The translations under genes and the position numbers were made by a program. Below, piece after piece: positions 1 to 11,215 of a stretch of DNA of 64,000 bases. Where the stretch lies: positions 158,937,278-159,001,277 of the forward strand of contig CM037879.1 of the NCBI GenBank assembly GCA_021292165.1. The letters are read 5' to 3'. This DNA is from Shinisaurus crocodilurus. Its lineage: Eukaryota > Chordata > Lepidosauria > Squamata > Shinisauridae. The first letter of the stretch is position 1. Each line of letters starts with the position of its first letter. Below the pieces are notes generated by a model that was given only the letters and a program-made list of their open reading frames with translations, had not been told where the DNA came from and made no database searches.

Positions 1-1500
1 AGAATCCATCTTTAATGTTAGACTGTGGTGTGATGGCAGCAAAGAAACCTTACTTCTCCATCACCATTATGCCTGCTCAATGTCATCCAGTGGAGCTTTT
101 TTGTGTGGTGGGAGCCTTTTTGGTATAGGCTCTGGTATGCAACAGCTGGAACCCTTGAAGGTTGCTCTGCCCAGTTTGCTGTACATCTTGCAGATAAAGT
201 TGCTCACATCCATTCTGACTTAGATGTCATAGAATCCAACATAGGTGGAACTGGAGTACAGTCTAGTCATGGGTACTTTTTATCTTGTACAGCTTGAGAG
301 TATGGACAAACTGCCTGGAGATTTGAGGCCTACTATAAGTACCCTTGATCCTTACCCATTCTGGCTATTGAAATCTGGATTACTGTAATATGCTATATAT
401 GGGGCTACCTTTAAAGACAGTTCAGAAACTTAAACTGTTACAAAATGCAGCCACTCAATTACTGGTAGGTGCTAGGTGGTTGGAACAGATGACACTTATA
501 TTGTACCAGCTGTACTGGTTTCCACTGCTGTTTCCAGTCCCAATTTAAAGTACTGGCATGGGCGGTGTTAAGTAGGGTCCACGTGGTCATGGGCCCTGGA
601 TCTTCTGATCTGTGCCCTGGGTCTTTAGAACTGCCCCAATTGCCATCATTGACCTTAATACAAGCCTGCTTCTTTGCCCTGAGCCTAGTAACCTTGCAGT
701 TACTAAGAGGCCTTAGGACTCACTTCTTCAGCAGATGAATAGGGAGTGTACCATAAAGGCACCAGCTTTTTGAACTAGAGGGGAGACAGCAGCTTCCATA
801 GTCTGCTCATTATTTTTTCTCTCCCTACTTTCTCACTATATATGTGGGAGAAACATTGGGGCTTCTTGCTCTTTTGTATTCAAAAGCCACAATGCCTTGT
901 GGCATCCTAAAGACTCACAAGTTTACTGTGGCATAATAAGCTTTCATGGACTGGAGCCCACTGTACAGAAAGTTATTTTGAAAGATGTAGCTTTTCATGT
1001 AACTGGGGGGGGAAATGACACATGCTGAAATAAAGATACAGGAGCCCTGGTGAGTACTGGTATTGGTCTTTAAGGCCCAAATGGTTTGGGTCCAGGTTAC
1101 TTGAAGAACCACCTTTGCCTGTACCAACCTACCCATACTCCGAGATCAGCATTGAAGTCCCTACTTATACACCAACATGTAAGAGAGATTAGACTAGGAG
1201 GCATGAAAGATAGGGCCTTCTCAGTAGTGGCCCCTGCTTGTGGAACTCTGTCCCAACAGATGTCTGCCAGGCCCCATCATTACAGGTTTTCAAGTGGGCC
1301 CATAAGACCTTAATGACCTATAATTGAGTTAGGACTTTATTGGGTGCTATTGTGTATATGATGCTATCTGGTTTTAACTGTTAATGTTGATCTTTTGTTC
1401 TTCTCATTGTTTTAATGTGTTTTATGGTTTTAAATTTGCTGTATGCCACCTTGGGAGGGTTTACCTTAAAAGGTGACTTATAAATCTTTTAAATAAATAA
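1..1500 (+). mobile_element. L2-clade LINE relic, 3' part
   Basis: Decayed 3' part of an L2/CR1-group non-LTR retrotransposon. Translated fragments in different frames match the C-terminal region typical of L2 polymerases: ADKVAHIHSDLD near 195-225, DYCNMLYMGLP then KLKLLQNAATQLLVGARW near 380-480, and GPGYLKN...RAFSVVAPA near 1086-1250. After the last stop the DNA has the usual L2 3' tail: 'CCACCTTGGGAGGG', then a 'TAAATAAATAAATAA' end near 1486-1502. Several frameshifts and stops make it a dead copy. A foreign stretch separates the two coding blocks at about 560-1040. The 5' end lies outside the window. Confidence 0.8.
868..975 (+). repeat. Fragment of palindromic amniote repeat nested in the L2 relic
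   Basis: The stretch with 'CTTGTGGCATCCTAAAGACT' and 'AAGCTTTCATGGACTGGAGC' is one arm of a dispersed palindromic repeat also present at 19657-19825 and in part at 23305-23375 and 49715-49740. It falls between the two coding blocks of the L2 relic, so it is probably a later insertion. Confidence 0.55.
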
Positions 1501-1514
1501 ATAATAGCAATTGG

Positions 1515-1700
1515 ATTTCCCCAGGGAACAATGGGAATTGTAGTTCTGGTGAGGAGTGACCAAAGATTTCTAGCTAAGATTTCTCAGCACCCTCATGACA
1601 ATATAATTCCCAGGATTCTATGGAGTGCAGCCATGAGAGTTAAAATGATATACAGTAAAAGTATATTTTTAGTGTAGATGGACCCTGACAGAATGGAGCC
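1515..1700. repeat. MITE-like snapback repeat
   Basis: 'GGGAATTGTAGTTCTG' and the opposing 'ATAATTCCCAGGATTCT' form a loose inverted pair, followed by 'GTTAAAATGATAT...AGTGTAGATGGACC'. This resembles a common low-identity reptile repeat; a fragment of the same type ('AATCCTGGGAATTGTGGTTT') occurs at 24668. Family not named with certainty. Confidence 0.45.
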
Positions 1701-2513
1701 TATAGACAATTATTTTTATCCTTTACCATAATTGAATTTTGTGTATTTATTCACACACCCCCCTTTTTTATTTGCCATCCTTTGAACAACCCTCAACCCT
1801 CAAGGAGTTTGAATCTGTGACACTTTCAAAGCTGATCTCCATTTAAGGAAAGGATTTCTAGAAAGTGCTTCCCTAAGAGAAATAAATATCTAAGCTACTA
1901 ATTGCCCCTGAAGAAGGTTCACTTCAAAATGCATTGAGCTTTTGGATGGAATTCCATGCTGACTTGAGTGAAACTGGGTCTTAGCATCATTTTGAGGTTC
2001 AGTCCACCCCACCCACCCACTTCTCTTTTCAGTCTACAACCTTACAGAGCAATAGGCTTCATTTGACATTACCTGTCTCCTCCTGAGCCACGTAGTTCCC
2101 CTCAGCCTAACAGCCTTAAATTTAATGGGATAGCCAAGAAGTAGGGTAGAGATTCCTCGGGGACCATTAAATAGCAGGCATATGAGCTGAGGCATTAGCC
2201 CCTAGCAGTTTATCTAAACAGTTATTAATTAAATGTCCAAATGGTGTAGTTCTTCCAGAGATGACTTGGCCAGGATTTATAGGTTTATCTTGGAATATCT
2301 TGGAGGAGTAAGTGAAGCAAGATACAAATACATCCTTTCAAACTGGTGGAATACAGCCTGTTTTATAAATAAGCCCATTAGAAGTCAGAGCACAAACACC
2401 AAGAAATGGACATTTTCAAGGCACAACCTTGCTAAGTGTTTTGTGAGTGAAAAGCCAGCCAGCCACATTTTTGTGCTTTTGAAACATTACAGAAATAGGA
2501 AAAGGAGAATCAT
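1701..2513. other. No feature recognised
   Basis: Ordinary AT-rich intergenic sequence. The only open stretch (2233-2523, plus) matches nothing I know and runs into the next repeat. Confidence 0.5.
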
Positions 2514-2710
2514 AAGAACATAGGAAGAGCCCTGTTGGATCAGATCAAGGGTCCATCTAGTCCAGCATTCTGTTTCCCACAATGGCCAACCAGTTACCCA
2601 TGGGAAGCACACAAGTGAGACATGAGGGCAATAAGCATCACCTGCTGTTGTTTCCCAGCAAATGGTATTCAGAGGCAGAATGGAATGCATCAACCTTCCA
2701 AGCAAGATTG
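2514..2710 (+). repeat. Dispersed squamate repeat (GAGCCCTG..GGATCAG type)
   Basis: Contains 'AGAGCCCTGTTGGATCAGAT', 'CCATCTAGTCCAGCATTCTG' and 'AATGGCCAACCAG', in the order seen in a very common lizard interspersed repeat. It ends around 'GGTATTCAGAGGCAG'. I recognise the repeat but cannot assign its class. Confidence 0.6.
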
Positions 2711-3289
2711 CCTCTGTGCTCAGGTTAACCTGTTCTCTAGTTGGGGTGTGTGTGTTCTAAATCACATCTGGAGGCCAGGTCTACCCATAAGAGCCAATGA
2801 GTCAGGATGAATACAAAAATGATATGCAAGGAAGGAGTTTTCCTGTGCCTGGTCACTGAGGACAGCAAAAGTGCATCAGTGTGCCCTATAGACAACAAAC
2901 TACCATGTCAACCTCTCTATGGCCCCTGATAGGAGTTTCAAGAGGCAGCTTGCTACAGGGCCAGTTTCCTTATGAAAAGAGAGTACCACCACAACCTCAT
3001 GACATTTTTGCAATCTGTTTATTTATAAATATACAGATTGAGAATCAGGGAGCAGGTGGACACCCAGGCAGAAAAGCAGCACTGGTTTCCCCAAAAATAA
3101 ACAGCCTACATTCCTTCTCTGACTAGATCCTCACTTTTCTTTTTGCCCCCACCTCAACAGGTTGGGTATGTCCAGAACAGAGAAACTAAAGGTTGACTCT
3201 GTGTAACCCACCATGCTAAATACTAATGAGTGAGTGAAGCCTATTGCCCACATCTAACCTGCTCCAAGTTGGCCAGTCTGGAAATAAAT
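2711..3289. other. No feature recognised
   Basis: No gene, RNA or repeat that I can support. The open stretch at 2881-3126 has no recognisable domain. Confidence 0.45.
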
Positions 3290-3294
3290 AGTTT

Positions 3295-3505
3295 CTTCAG
3301 GAATTATGTTGCTTGTGTGACCACTTGTTTCTTTTGTTCCACTGTCTTTTGTACACGGTGTTTGCGTGTACACTTGTTTCTTTTGTCCAATATGTTGCAT
3401 GTCTGCACAGTTCTTTTGTCTACCACGTCACTTGTATGTACACTTCTTTTGTCCACCATGTTGCTTGTGTGTACGCTTGTTTCTTTTGACTCACCATCAT
3501 CTCCA
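3295..3505. repeat. Degenerate minisatellite, unit about 35-40 bp
   Basis: About five imperfect copies of a unit like 'CTTGTTTCTTTTGTCC' plus 'CCATGTTGCTTGTGTGTAC'. Copies differ by substitutions and small gaps. The opposing ORFs on both strands (3230-3520 and 3304-3510) are by-products of this periodicity. Confidence 0.8.
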
Positions 3506-3949
3506 GTCATACAGGTGTAGTTCTTAAACCCAGAAAGCCCTATTTGACCAAAGACACAACAATGTTATGAAAGCAATGAAAGTATATAGCTCAGACAACA
3601 ATGATGTTATGAAACCAAACCACCTTCAGCATTTGGGGGTGGGTGGAAGAGCATCTGTCTCCTCTCGAAGCTTCCTTTTATATGTGCATCCAGCCTATGT
3701 TTATAATAACACCCACAGAGACATATGTTAAATCAAAAGAGGGAATGTCTTAAGAGCACAGATTGTTAGTGGGCGCTGCAGCATATATTTTTAGAAGAAT
3801 GCCTGAGAAATATTTAGAAATGAAATGAAGCACTGTGTAGGTTAAGGAAAAATACGATACAATTATAGGAGTATAGGCTAATGGAAAGTTGGACTTACCG
3901 TGAAGTGATGTGCTGGTCACACATACATACGAATTGCCTCATGACCCTA

Positions 3950-4275
3950 TAAGGAGCTAGTGTGAGGAAGGGCACATGGTTCCTCTGTGAGATGTAACTG
4001 CCAACTGTCTCCAGAGCACTAGCCCTGCACAATTCTAGAAGAACCAGGTATTGAGAGCTGCACCTGGATGGCACTCCCTCCTTTTCCTGGCCCATGAAAT
4101 GAGCTGGAGAAAGGAAGGGCACGTGATTCCTCTGTGGGACGTAACTGGCAGCCATCATTAGAGCGCTGGCCCTGCCCAATTCTGAAAGAACTAGGTCCAA
4201 AATTGCTGAACCCAGATGATGCTACCTCCCTTTCCGGGTGCATGAAATGAACAGGAGTAAGGAAGGGCACAGGAT
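3950..4275. repeat. Tandem repeat, period about 147-148 bp, just over two copies
   Basis: The marker 'AGGAAGGGCAC' recurs at 3965, 4112 and 4260 (spacings 147 and 148), and 'CCATGAAATGA' precedes it twice. Because the period is not always a multiple of three, similar peptides containing NHVPFL recur in different minus-strand frames. There is no evidence that this is coding. Confidence 0.8.
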
Positions 4276-5322
4276 TGCCGGACCAGGATATGTTCCTTAG
4301 ACCAGGTGGCACCGTGGTGACTGGAGCACTCCCAAAACCAAATACGCCCACCACAGAACAATAAGGATGGGCTTAAATATTTCATGTTCTGCCTCTCTGA
4401 ACAAATAAAAAACCACTGTTATTTTTTTTTTAAAGCAAGGGCTGTAATGAGACAGAAATTACAGATACAAACAGACAGGATGCAAGGAGAAACTCCTGCC
4501 TAGACCCATGTCAGAAGTCTGAACAAAAATCAAAACTTGGAAAGAAAAGTCACTGCTCCCAAGTCTAAACTTGAAAGCCACTGATTAACCCTGGTCTCCT
4601 GTGGAGGCAAAGCCAAGACTGAGATGGGTTCCTCCCCTTCCGGGTAGATACAAGTCTGTTCTGATTGGCCCTGCCTTCCATGGAAGTGGGAGTTAACCCT
4701 TTTCTGCCTGCTCCACTCCCTCACTAACCGAGAGTAGCCACACAGTTCACCATGGATGATTATTTTCTTTATCTTGTCAGACAAGATTGAACAGTCACCT
4801 GTTTGTTGAAACCAGCTTTTCACACTTCAGATGTATTGATTAAGTTCATACTTCCCCAAGGCCAACCTCAAATGGTGTCCTTCCAATAAGAAAAGCATTT
4901 TGAAGAGGGAAGAAATCGTGTAAAAGCTAGGAACCTACCTAATGATAGCCGGTTGAGGTAGGGACACTGGTAATGTGGGGATGGGGGTGTGGCCATCTGG
5001 GCCACCCTAGAGGGTAGGATTGGGACCCCAGGGGGGGAAATGTTAAATGTACTACCCTCTGTCAACAATGAGATTTAAATCCAATGTATTTGTGTTTGTC
5101 ATTGTAAATAAAAAATTAAAATCGGAAAAGAAAAAAGAACACCGCTGCATTACACATATGAGCCCTGCATTCACATACTCCCCAACCCCTCATTTGCTCT
5201 GCTTGATTAGTAACTTAAATTCTGGGGTTTGGCAGAATTGCTCTGACCCATACACATTATCTGGAAAAATTAACTGGAAACATTAAATCTCAAATGGATA
5301 AGCTGCGGCAGTAAGACTAGCC
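4276..5322. other. No gene recognised
   Basis: Unassigned sequence. A minus-strand open stretch at 4530-4823 has no recognisable domain. 'GATTGGCCCTGCC' near 4660 looks like a CCAAT-bearing LTR or promoter fragment, but I cannot define its ends. Confidence 0.35.
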
Positions 5323-5324
5323 TA

Positions 5325-6578
5325 CCGTATTTTTCACACCATAAGACGCACTTTTCTCCCCCCAAAAAGGAGGGGGAAATGTCTGTGCGTCTTATTGAGT
5401 GAATGCTGAAAAAAAAAACCAAATATTTTCCCCCCTACCTTCCTCTGCGTGCCTCCAACCGGTCCAGTGGAAGACAGGAGGAGGGCTCCTGCAGGGGAAA
5501 AAACTTGGCAGCGGCAGCGGCACCCCCCCCCCGGCAGCAGGGACTCGAGCGGGCGGGCGGTGGAAGAGAGGCAGGCTCCTGCACGCTCCCAAAAAGTTTG
5601 GCACGGCGGCAGCACCCCCCCCCCCAGTAGCAGGGACGCGAGCGGGCGGGCGGCGGAAGAGAGGAGGGCTCCTGCACGCTCCCAAAAATTTTGGCGCGGC
5701 GGCGGCACCCCCCGGCAGCAGGGACAAGAGCAGGCGGGCAGCGGAAGAGAGGAGAGCAGGACAAGGCTGCCTGCTCCGCAAAAAACTTTGCCGCCGCCTC
5801 ATATATGGCCTGATTCTGTTGGCGGGGGCGGCCCGATTTCGCTCTTCTGAGCGGCGCGGAGCGTTCTCCGCGCCGCTCTAGCTGCCGCCGCCGCTGCCAC
5901 TGGAGTCAATGCCGGAGCCGCTGAAGCCGCCGCCGCGTCACATCCAGCTGCTTCGGCATGCTGGACCCCCGCGCTATGATTTTGGCGGGGGAACCAGGGC
6001 AACAGGGCTTAAACAGCCCTGTTGCCCTGGTTTCCCCCCGCCAAAAACATAGCGCGGGGTCCAGTGCGTTGAGGGACCAGCGCGGCCGGCTTGCCGCGGA
6101 GAGCACAAGCAGGCGAGGAGGCAGGTAGGCCTGCGTGAAAGCAGTAATAGTTATCAGAAAACAAGGGGGAACAGATTCATGTAGAAATTATTGGAAAACT
6201 AATAGCAATAGAACAAAATAATATCTCCATAAATTTATTTATTTATTAACTGCTTTTTTAACCCTGCATTTCTTAAAAACAATCCAAAACAGGTTATAAA
6301 GAAGAATAAAACTCAAATTACAATATCGCCCCTCCCATCCCCGCAGCGATATTGTAATTTGTGTTTTATTCTTCTTTATAACCTGTTTTGGATTGTTTTT
6401 AAGAAATGCAGGGTTAAAAAAGCAGTTAATAAATAAATAAATTTATGGAGATATTATTTTGTTCTCTTGTCATTAGTTTTCCAATAATCTGCACATGAAT
6501 CTTTTTTCCCTTGTTTTCTTCCTCTAAAAACTAAGTGCGTCTTATGGCCCGGGGCGTCTTATGGAGCGAAAAATACGG
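5325..6578. mobile_element. Terminal-inverted-repeat element flanked by TA, made of nested palindromes
   Basis: The left end CCGTATTTTTC (5325) and right end GAAAAATACGG (6578) are inverted copies, both flanked by TA, with subterminal 'ATAAGACGCAC' / 'GCGTCTTAT' motifs. This is the common vertebrate 'CGTATTTTTCGCTCCATAAG' repeat; TA flanks suggest a Tc1/mariner-like target, but the superfamily is not proven. There is no transposase. Inside are a left subterminal hairpin (5341-5397), a GC-rich triplicate of about 90 bp (ggaaga at 5562, 5655, 5743), a palindrome with arms near 5961-6007 and 6013-6063, and a large palindrome (6157-6518). The many ORFs here are frame shadows of the GC-rich triplicate. 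Confidence 0.8.
6157..6518. repeat. Long palindrome with 173-nt arms
   Basis: Arms 6157-6329 and 6346-6518 are near-perfect reverse complements around a 16-nt loop (6330-6345). 'TTATTTATTTATTAACTGC' on the left mirrors 'GCAGTTAATAAATAAATAAA' on the right. Outer parts of the arms carry a few mismatches. It lies at the right end of the TA-flanked element and could fold into a cruciform. Confidence 0.9.
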
Positions 6579-6580
6579 TA

Positions 6581-7155
6581 TTTTGTTCCATCAGCTTAAA
6601 TCCAAGCACTTAAACTTAAGCAATTTGTGGATCAGGCACTATATTTGGCCATTTAGAACAGCTCATGGTTTAAATTGCTCAACCACTGTTTAAAGAAGAC
6701 ATTTCAAACAAAGGATTACTCATAGAAATACTCCATTAATTTTTCAAATAATATGTACAGAAAAGAACAATTTACTTGTGAATGATTCATCTGTGGGGGT
6801 GATGGGGAGGAACGCCCAGAGTGCTGGTTATAACATTTTGACTCATTAGTCATTCACCTTGCTCTGGTCTATCAGCATATATAAACACCAGTCACTTGCA
6901 CTGTCTCCAATACTTACTGTGTTTATATATCAGTCCAGAGCTAGCCAAGCAAACTATACGGACTGAGATTCAGGCACACCTGAAAGGTTCAGCACTTGGT
7001 GCCAAGCAGAGCAGTCAGATTCCAAAGAGGCTCATGTTTGATTCACTTGGTAGTGTTGAGGTGACAGTGCCTTGATAGATCACTCTGATCTGGGGAAGGA
7101 TCACACAGAAAGCCTAACTTTTGGGTAGTGTGAAGCCAAATCCATTGGTTTATTC
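6581..7155. other. No gene recognised
   Basis: AT-rich sequence with a TATA-like 'CATATATAAACACC' near 6879, but no definable transcription unit or LTR boundary. Confidence 0.4.
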
Positions 7156-7159
7156 TGCT

Positions 7160-7575
7160 CCAGTCCCTGGCATGGTCTGCTGTGTCCCGGTTTGGGCATC
7201 ACACGGATATAGAGAAACTGTCTGGAACAGGTTCAGAGGAGGGCAATGAAGATGGTCAGGGATATGGAAAACAAGTCTATAAGGAAAGTGTATGTTTAGC
7301 CTGGAGAAGTGAAGACTGTGCAGGGTGGGGGCGCATGATAGTACTCTTCAAATACCCCCAAGGGCTGTCACGTAGAAGAGGCGACAGGTTTGGTTTCTGC
7401 TGCCCCAGAGGGCAGGACTAAATCTAATGGACTTGAGTTGCAGGAGGGTAGATTTGGGTGAGAAACTTCTTGATGGTAAGAGCAGTTCAACCATGGAACC
7501 AATTACCTAGAGGGGTGGTGGGTTTTCCCTCACTGGTGGTCTTCAAGCAGAGGCTGGACAGTAAATATTTGAAAT
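7160..7575 (+). mobile_element. CR1 LINE relic, plus strand
   Basis: The DNA follows the order of the CR1 C-terminal coding region: 'GGTTCAGAGGAGGGCAATGA', 'GTATGTTTAGCCTGGAGAAG', 'TTTCTGCTGCCCCAGAGGGC' and 'GGTCTTCAAGCAGAGGCTGG'. These correspond to the vertebrate CR1 endings LFSLEKR, FSAAP..R and FK.RLD. Frameshifts break the frame. The canonical 3' tail after the last motif is absent, so the copy is truncated. Confidence 0.75.
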
Positions 7576-7960
7576 ACCTACGTACTTTCATAGTGGGAAA
7601 TGGTGACTACTGGTAGGGCTTTAGTTTATTATTCATATATTCCCATCAATCTATATATTGCTTTAAGCAGTAGTGTAAGCAGAGAAAAGACCTCCTACCC
7701 CCGGGCTTGCAATCTAAATTCCATCAGGAGGAGAGACAGACGGTGCTGGGAGGTAAGGGGGCTAAAGAAAAGAGTGAAAGTGAGAAACAAAATGGAAGAA
7801 GTAATAACAAGAGGGGAATGTGATGGGAATGCAGTTATATCCCCAAATGTTAACTAGCAGCGTGGAGCAGTATTAGCAAATCAGTGCGGTGTAGTGTGCA
7901 GAATATCCAATTCCAACTAGAAGAGCTGGGTTTGAATCTCTGCCTAGCTGCCACTGACGG
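7576..7960. other. No feature recognised
   Basis: Short unassigned stretch between the CR1 relic and the GC-rich complex. Confidence 0.4.
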
Positions 7961-9840
7961 GGTTCGCACGACACGCTAAACCTCAGTAGGTTAAGTGCTG
8001 CTGAGGTTTAGCGTGTTTTCTGAGCCCTGCAGGGTGCCTTAGAAGTGACCTGGGGGTGGCTTCTAAACCACCCTGCTATGTCATGGTTTCCAGCAGGGTT
8101 AAGGAAACCCTAGTAGGTTTAGTGTGTTGTCCAAACCTGGATGACACGCTAACCTACCCGCAAGCCAAAAGGGCAACAGAGTCCCTTGGCCAGAGCGGCT
8201 AAGAAGGGCTGCCGCTTCTGGGCAAAGGGCTCTGGCCGATGACAGCTAGCCAAGCTCCCAAGCGGCACATGGCTGGCTGTCATTGGCTTCCCCCCCTGAC
8301 TGCCCAGGCCCCTCCACTCGCTCCCCCTCCCCCCAGGGCCCCACTCACCACTGCCGCCGCTCCGCCATCTGCTGCCGTGCCCCTCCTCCCCGTGGCAGCG
8401 GTCCCTCAGAAGGCTGGGTTAAACCGGCTTCCTCTATCCCTGGGCTGCACGACGGCCTGTGTTTTTCCCTGGTGCTGCAGAGGAAGGAGCTTAAGAAGCT
8501 CCTTTGCAGCGTAGCCGCCTGTCCAAGGGCCCGGTTTGCTGCCATTCTTCTCCAAGAACACCAGCACACCGGGTCCTTCCTGTACCTCCTTCTCCTCCCA
8601 CCTGCTGCCGCTCGGCACTGGGTGAGGAGGAGCCATGGTGCCCCCTTGGCGCAGGAGGCGAAGGAAGCACCCTCCTGCTCCCCCCACTAGCGCTGGTTAG
8701 TGTCGCCTGTGAGTGACACTAGCCAGCAGAAGCGGGGGGGGGAAGGGGGATCCCCTCTGCCAGGGCTGCGCATATGTGGCCCAGGAAGAGGGAATCCTTC
8801 CCCTCCCTTGTCGGCGACGTCACGATGCTCAACGTACCAACATTACCGGCGAGGGAGGGGCCTTTTCCCCTCTGCCAGGCCCGTGCTGGCCCCCTCCCAC
8901 CTGCCCCACTTCCACCCCCCACCCCCCGAACAGTGGCAGGCGGGAGGGGAAGGAGGCACGGGAAGGACCTGGTGTGCTGGCATTCCTGGAGAGGAACACC
9001 AGCACACTGGACCCTTGGACAGGCGGCTACGCGGGGCGAGGGTACCGGAGCCAGTTCCTCCCTGGCTGCAGTTCCCCTGCCCCATGTAGCTGCCTGTCCT
9101 GGCTGTGTCAGGGGCTTGGCGCACATACACAAAGGCCCCAATGCAACACCAAGGCCGCCCGCAGAGGTGGCTCCCCCTCCCCGGGCCAGATCCCGTCGCG
9201 CACGCATGCCGGCGCTGATGCAGCTTCTGCCACGTGCGTGCCCTCTTCCCACTTGGGAAGGGGTGGAGGTGGTGGTGAGTGGGGCTCGGGGGGAAGGTGG
9301 TGGACTAGCCAGGCAGCGAAGGGGTGGAGGAGCCAGCTTCTGGTCTGGCTCCTCCACCCGTTCACTGCGTAGCCACCTGTTTTTTCACCTGGCAATTTAG
9401 AGGAAGCAGCTTCTTAAGCTCCTTCCTCTTCATTGCCAGGCGAAAGGACAAGCATGGACATGACGAGGGGGTGGAGGACCCGGCCAGCTCTTCAACCCCT
9501 TTGCCACGTCCCCACTTGTTGAAGGGCCCGCTGTGCTGGCGGTCCTCTCGAGGAATGCCAGCACAGTGGGTCCTTCCCGCACCTCCTTTCCCTCCTGCCT
9601 GCTGCACTAATCAACCCACTGGGCTATTGGTGCAGCAGGCTAGAGGGAAAGAAAGTGCCCCCCCAGCTCGCCCCCCCCATTCCTGCTGGGTACTGGTGCC
9701 CATGGGCAGCACAGCACAGCAAGACCAGGGGGGTGAGCTGGGGGGAGGAGGCCCACCACACACACCAGCCGGGCACAGCTGGGGCCAAGGGTAACCTTCA
9801 ACCCACAGAAGTTTCAGAACCTCTGTGGGTTTAAAGTGAC
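7961..9840. mobile_element. GC-rich inverted-repeat complex, probably a composite non-autonomous DNA element
   Basis: Starts with 'GGTTCGCACGACACGCTAAA' and ends with 'AAAGTGACGCGCAAACCTGG', roughly inverted copies; a further 'CCTGGATGACACGCTAACC' lies at about 8135. The interior is very GC-rich and full of hairpins: 'GAGGAAGGAGCTTAAGAAGC' near 8480 and its relative near 9400. An approximately 95-bp module around 'CCAGCACA' recurs three times (about 8520-8610, 8945-9036 inverted, 9518-9606). Overlapping long ORFs occur on both strands but share no domain and reflect base composition. TIR mobility is inferred; no clear target duplication found. Confidence 0.55.
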
Positions 9841-10225
9841 GCGCAAACCTGGCCTCTCTCTCCCTCCCCCTCCCTCTCTCTCCCCATTCCCAGCCTCGCT
9901 CTTTCTCTCCAGCCAACCCATTTCCTTGCTCTTTCTCTCCCTTCCCCATCCCTAGCCTTGCTCTTTCTCTTCCACTCACCCAGTTTGAATATGGAGTGCT
10001 GGTACACAGAGGGATTAAGTGAAATAAATAGCAAGAAATATCTTGCTATTTCCTCCTCCCTCCCAGCCTCTTGCCTCACTGTTCCTCTCCCCTCCCCCTC
10101 TTTTGACTAGCCAGGCACCTACGGCAGCCATTATGTGACTAGCCATGTCCTCCATGGGAGCCATTTTGTGGTCGTGCTCACAGCAGTTTCTCAAATTCCC
10201 AAATGTGCCCACAGATCCAAAAAGC
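9841..10225. repeat. CT-rich low-complexity sequence and hAT-like fragment
   Basis: 9850-10000 is (CTCTTTCTCTCC)-type low complexity. 10090-10215 contains 'AGCCATTTTGTGGTCGTGCT' and 'TTCTCAAATTCCCAAATGTG', a known internal segment of a lizard hAT-type repeat. Ends not found. Confidence 0.45.
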
Positions 10226-10329
10226 TTTAGAGGAAGGGCATGTTACAAGCAGCAGCAGCAGCTTGTTTGTTTGTACAGACAGAACAGTGCCCCTCTTGCC
10301 TGTTCAGCCCACGCTTCAGTGACTGAGCG

Positions 10330-10566
10330 ATGAGCGAGAGCCCCTCCCGACCCAGTGGGCACCAACCACCACAGCTGGAGGGCACCCAGTTGAGGAAGGC
10401 TGCCACAGAGATTGGGGTACCACGTGAAGTATTGTACCCAAGAGTCCCTGAGGGCCCCCAAAACCTGGAGGACCTGGATACAGGGCCAACTGAGAGCATC
10501 TTTTCTGAGGCTCCTCTCCCCCTGAAATCTGAAACCAGCATTGAACCGGATCCCCAGTGGATTTAG
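10330..10566 (+). other. Unrecognised 78-codon ORF
   Basis: Starts with ATG (MSESPSRPSGH...) and stops after ...IEPDPQWI. It is proline- and glutamate-rich with no domain I recognise. An opposing ORF overlaps it (10227-10591, minus). It could be a fragment of a retroelement or chance; there is no promoter, splice or polyadenylation evidence. Confidence 0.2.
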
Positions 10567-10825
10567 GGTACAGCAAAATTTTCCGACTCATAAATTCCCA
10601 ACAAACCCACTTAACAAATGGGAAGCAAAACCAGCCTTGTCATAAAAGAGCAAAATAATCAATAAATCAAATAAGCCCCTTCCTCCTCAGCACAGCAGGA
10701 GACAGAATTAAAGAGTAAAAATACAGCCAATCAAATGCTGTTAAAAGCTCCCCACCCCACCCCCAAAACACAACTTCTTCCAAAATTTTAGTAACCACTA
10801 CACTTCTCCCCAACTCTGCCCTACA

Positions 10826-11215
10826 GAATAATAGGATTTTAGAGCTGGAAGTGCTCTTCAAAGTCATCTAGTCCAACCCCCTGCTCAGTTCAGGAGGCAA
10901 CTACAGCATCCCTGACAGATGTCTGTCCGGTCTCTGTTTAAATACTTCCAGTGAAGGAGAGACCACCAACCTGAAGCAGTCTGTTCCACAGCTGAAGAGC
11001 TCTTACTGTTAGGAAGTTTCCCCTAACGTTGAGCCAAAATCTACTCCCCTGCAATTTCCACCCATCGCTTCGCTTCTAGTCCTGCGCTCTGGAGCAACAG
11101 AGAATAAGTCTGCTCTATTTTCTTCTCTGTGGCAGCCCTTCAGATGTTTGAAGACTGGTATCATGTTGTTCCTTAATTTTCTCTTCTCTGGGTAAAACAT
11201 ATCGAGCTCTTCCTG
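10826..11215 (-). mobile_element. CR1 LINE 3' end, minus strand
   Basis: Reverse strand reads the CR1 C-terminus (peptide with PVFKHLKGCHREENRADLFS and RTRS) and then the 3' UTR. On the plus strand the diagnostic tail is 'CATCTAGTCCAACCCCCTGC' near 10866 and 'AGGATTTTAGAGCTGGAAG' near 10832. The frame is broken before the end of the coding region. Truncated at the 5' side near 11215. Confidence 0.85.

Noticed and set aside
3895..4385. Three overlapping minus-strand ORFs with repeated NHVPFL-like peptides
   Set aside because: Result of a 147-148 bp tandem repeat read in different frames; no conserved domain.
5399..5881. 160-codon ORF and its overlapping frames
   Set aside because: Translation of the 90-bp GC-rich triplicate inside a TIR element; open on both strands, no domain.
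8239..9794. Multiple overlapping ORFs of 90-219 codons on both strands
   Set aside because: They follow GC-rich composition and inverted repeats; proline/glycine-rich without domains.
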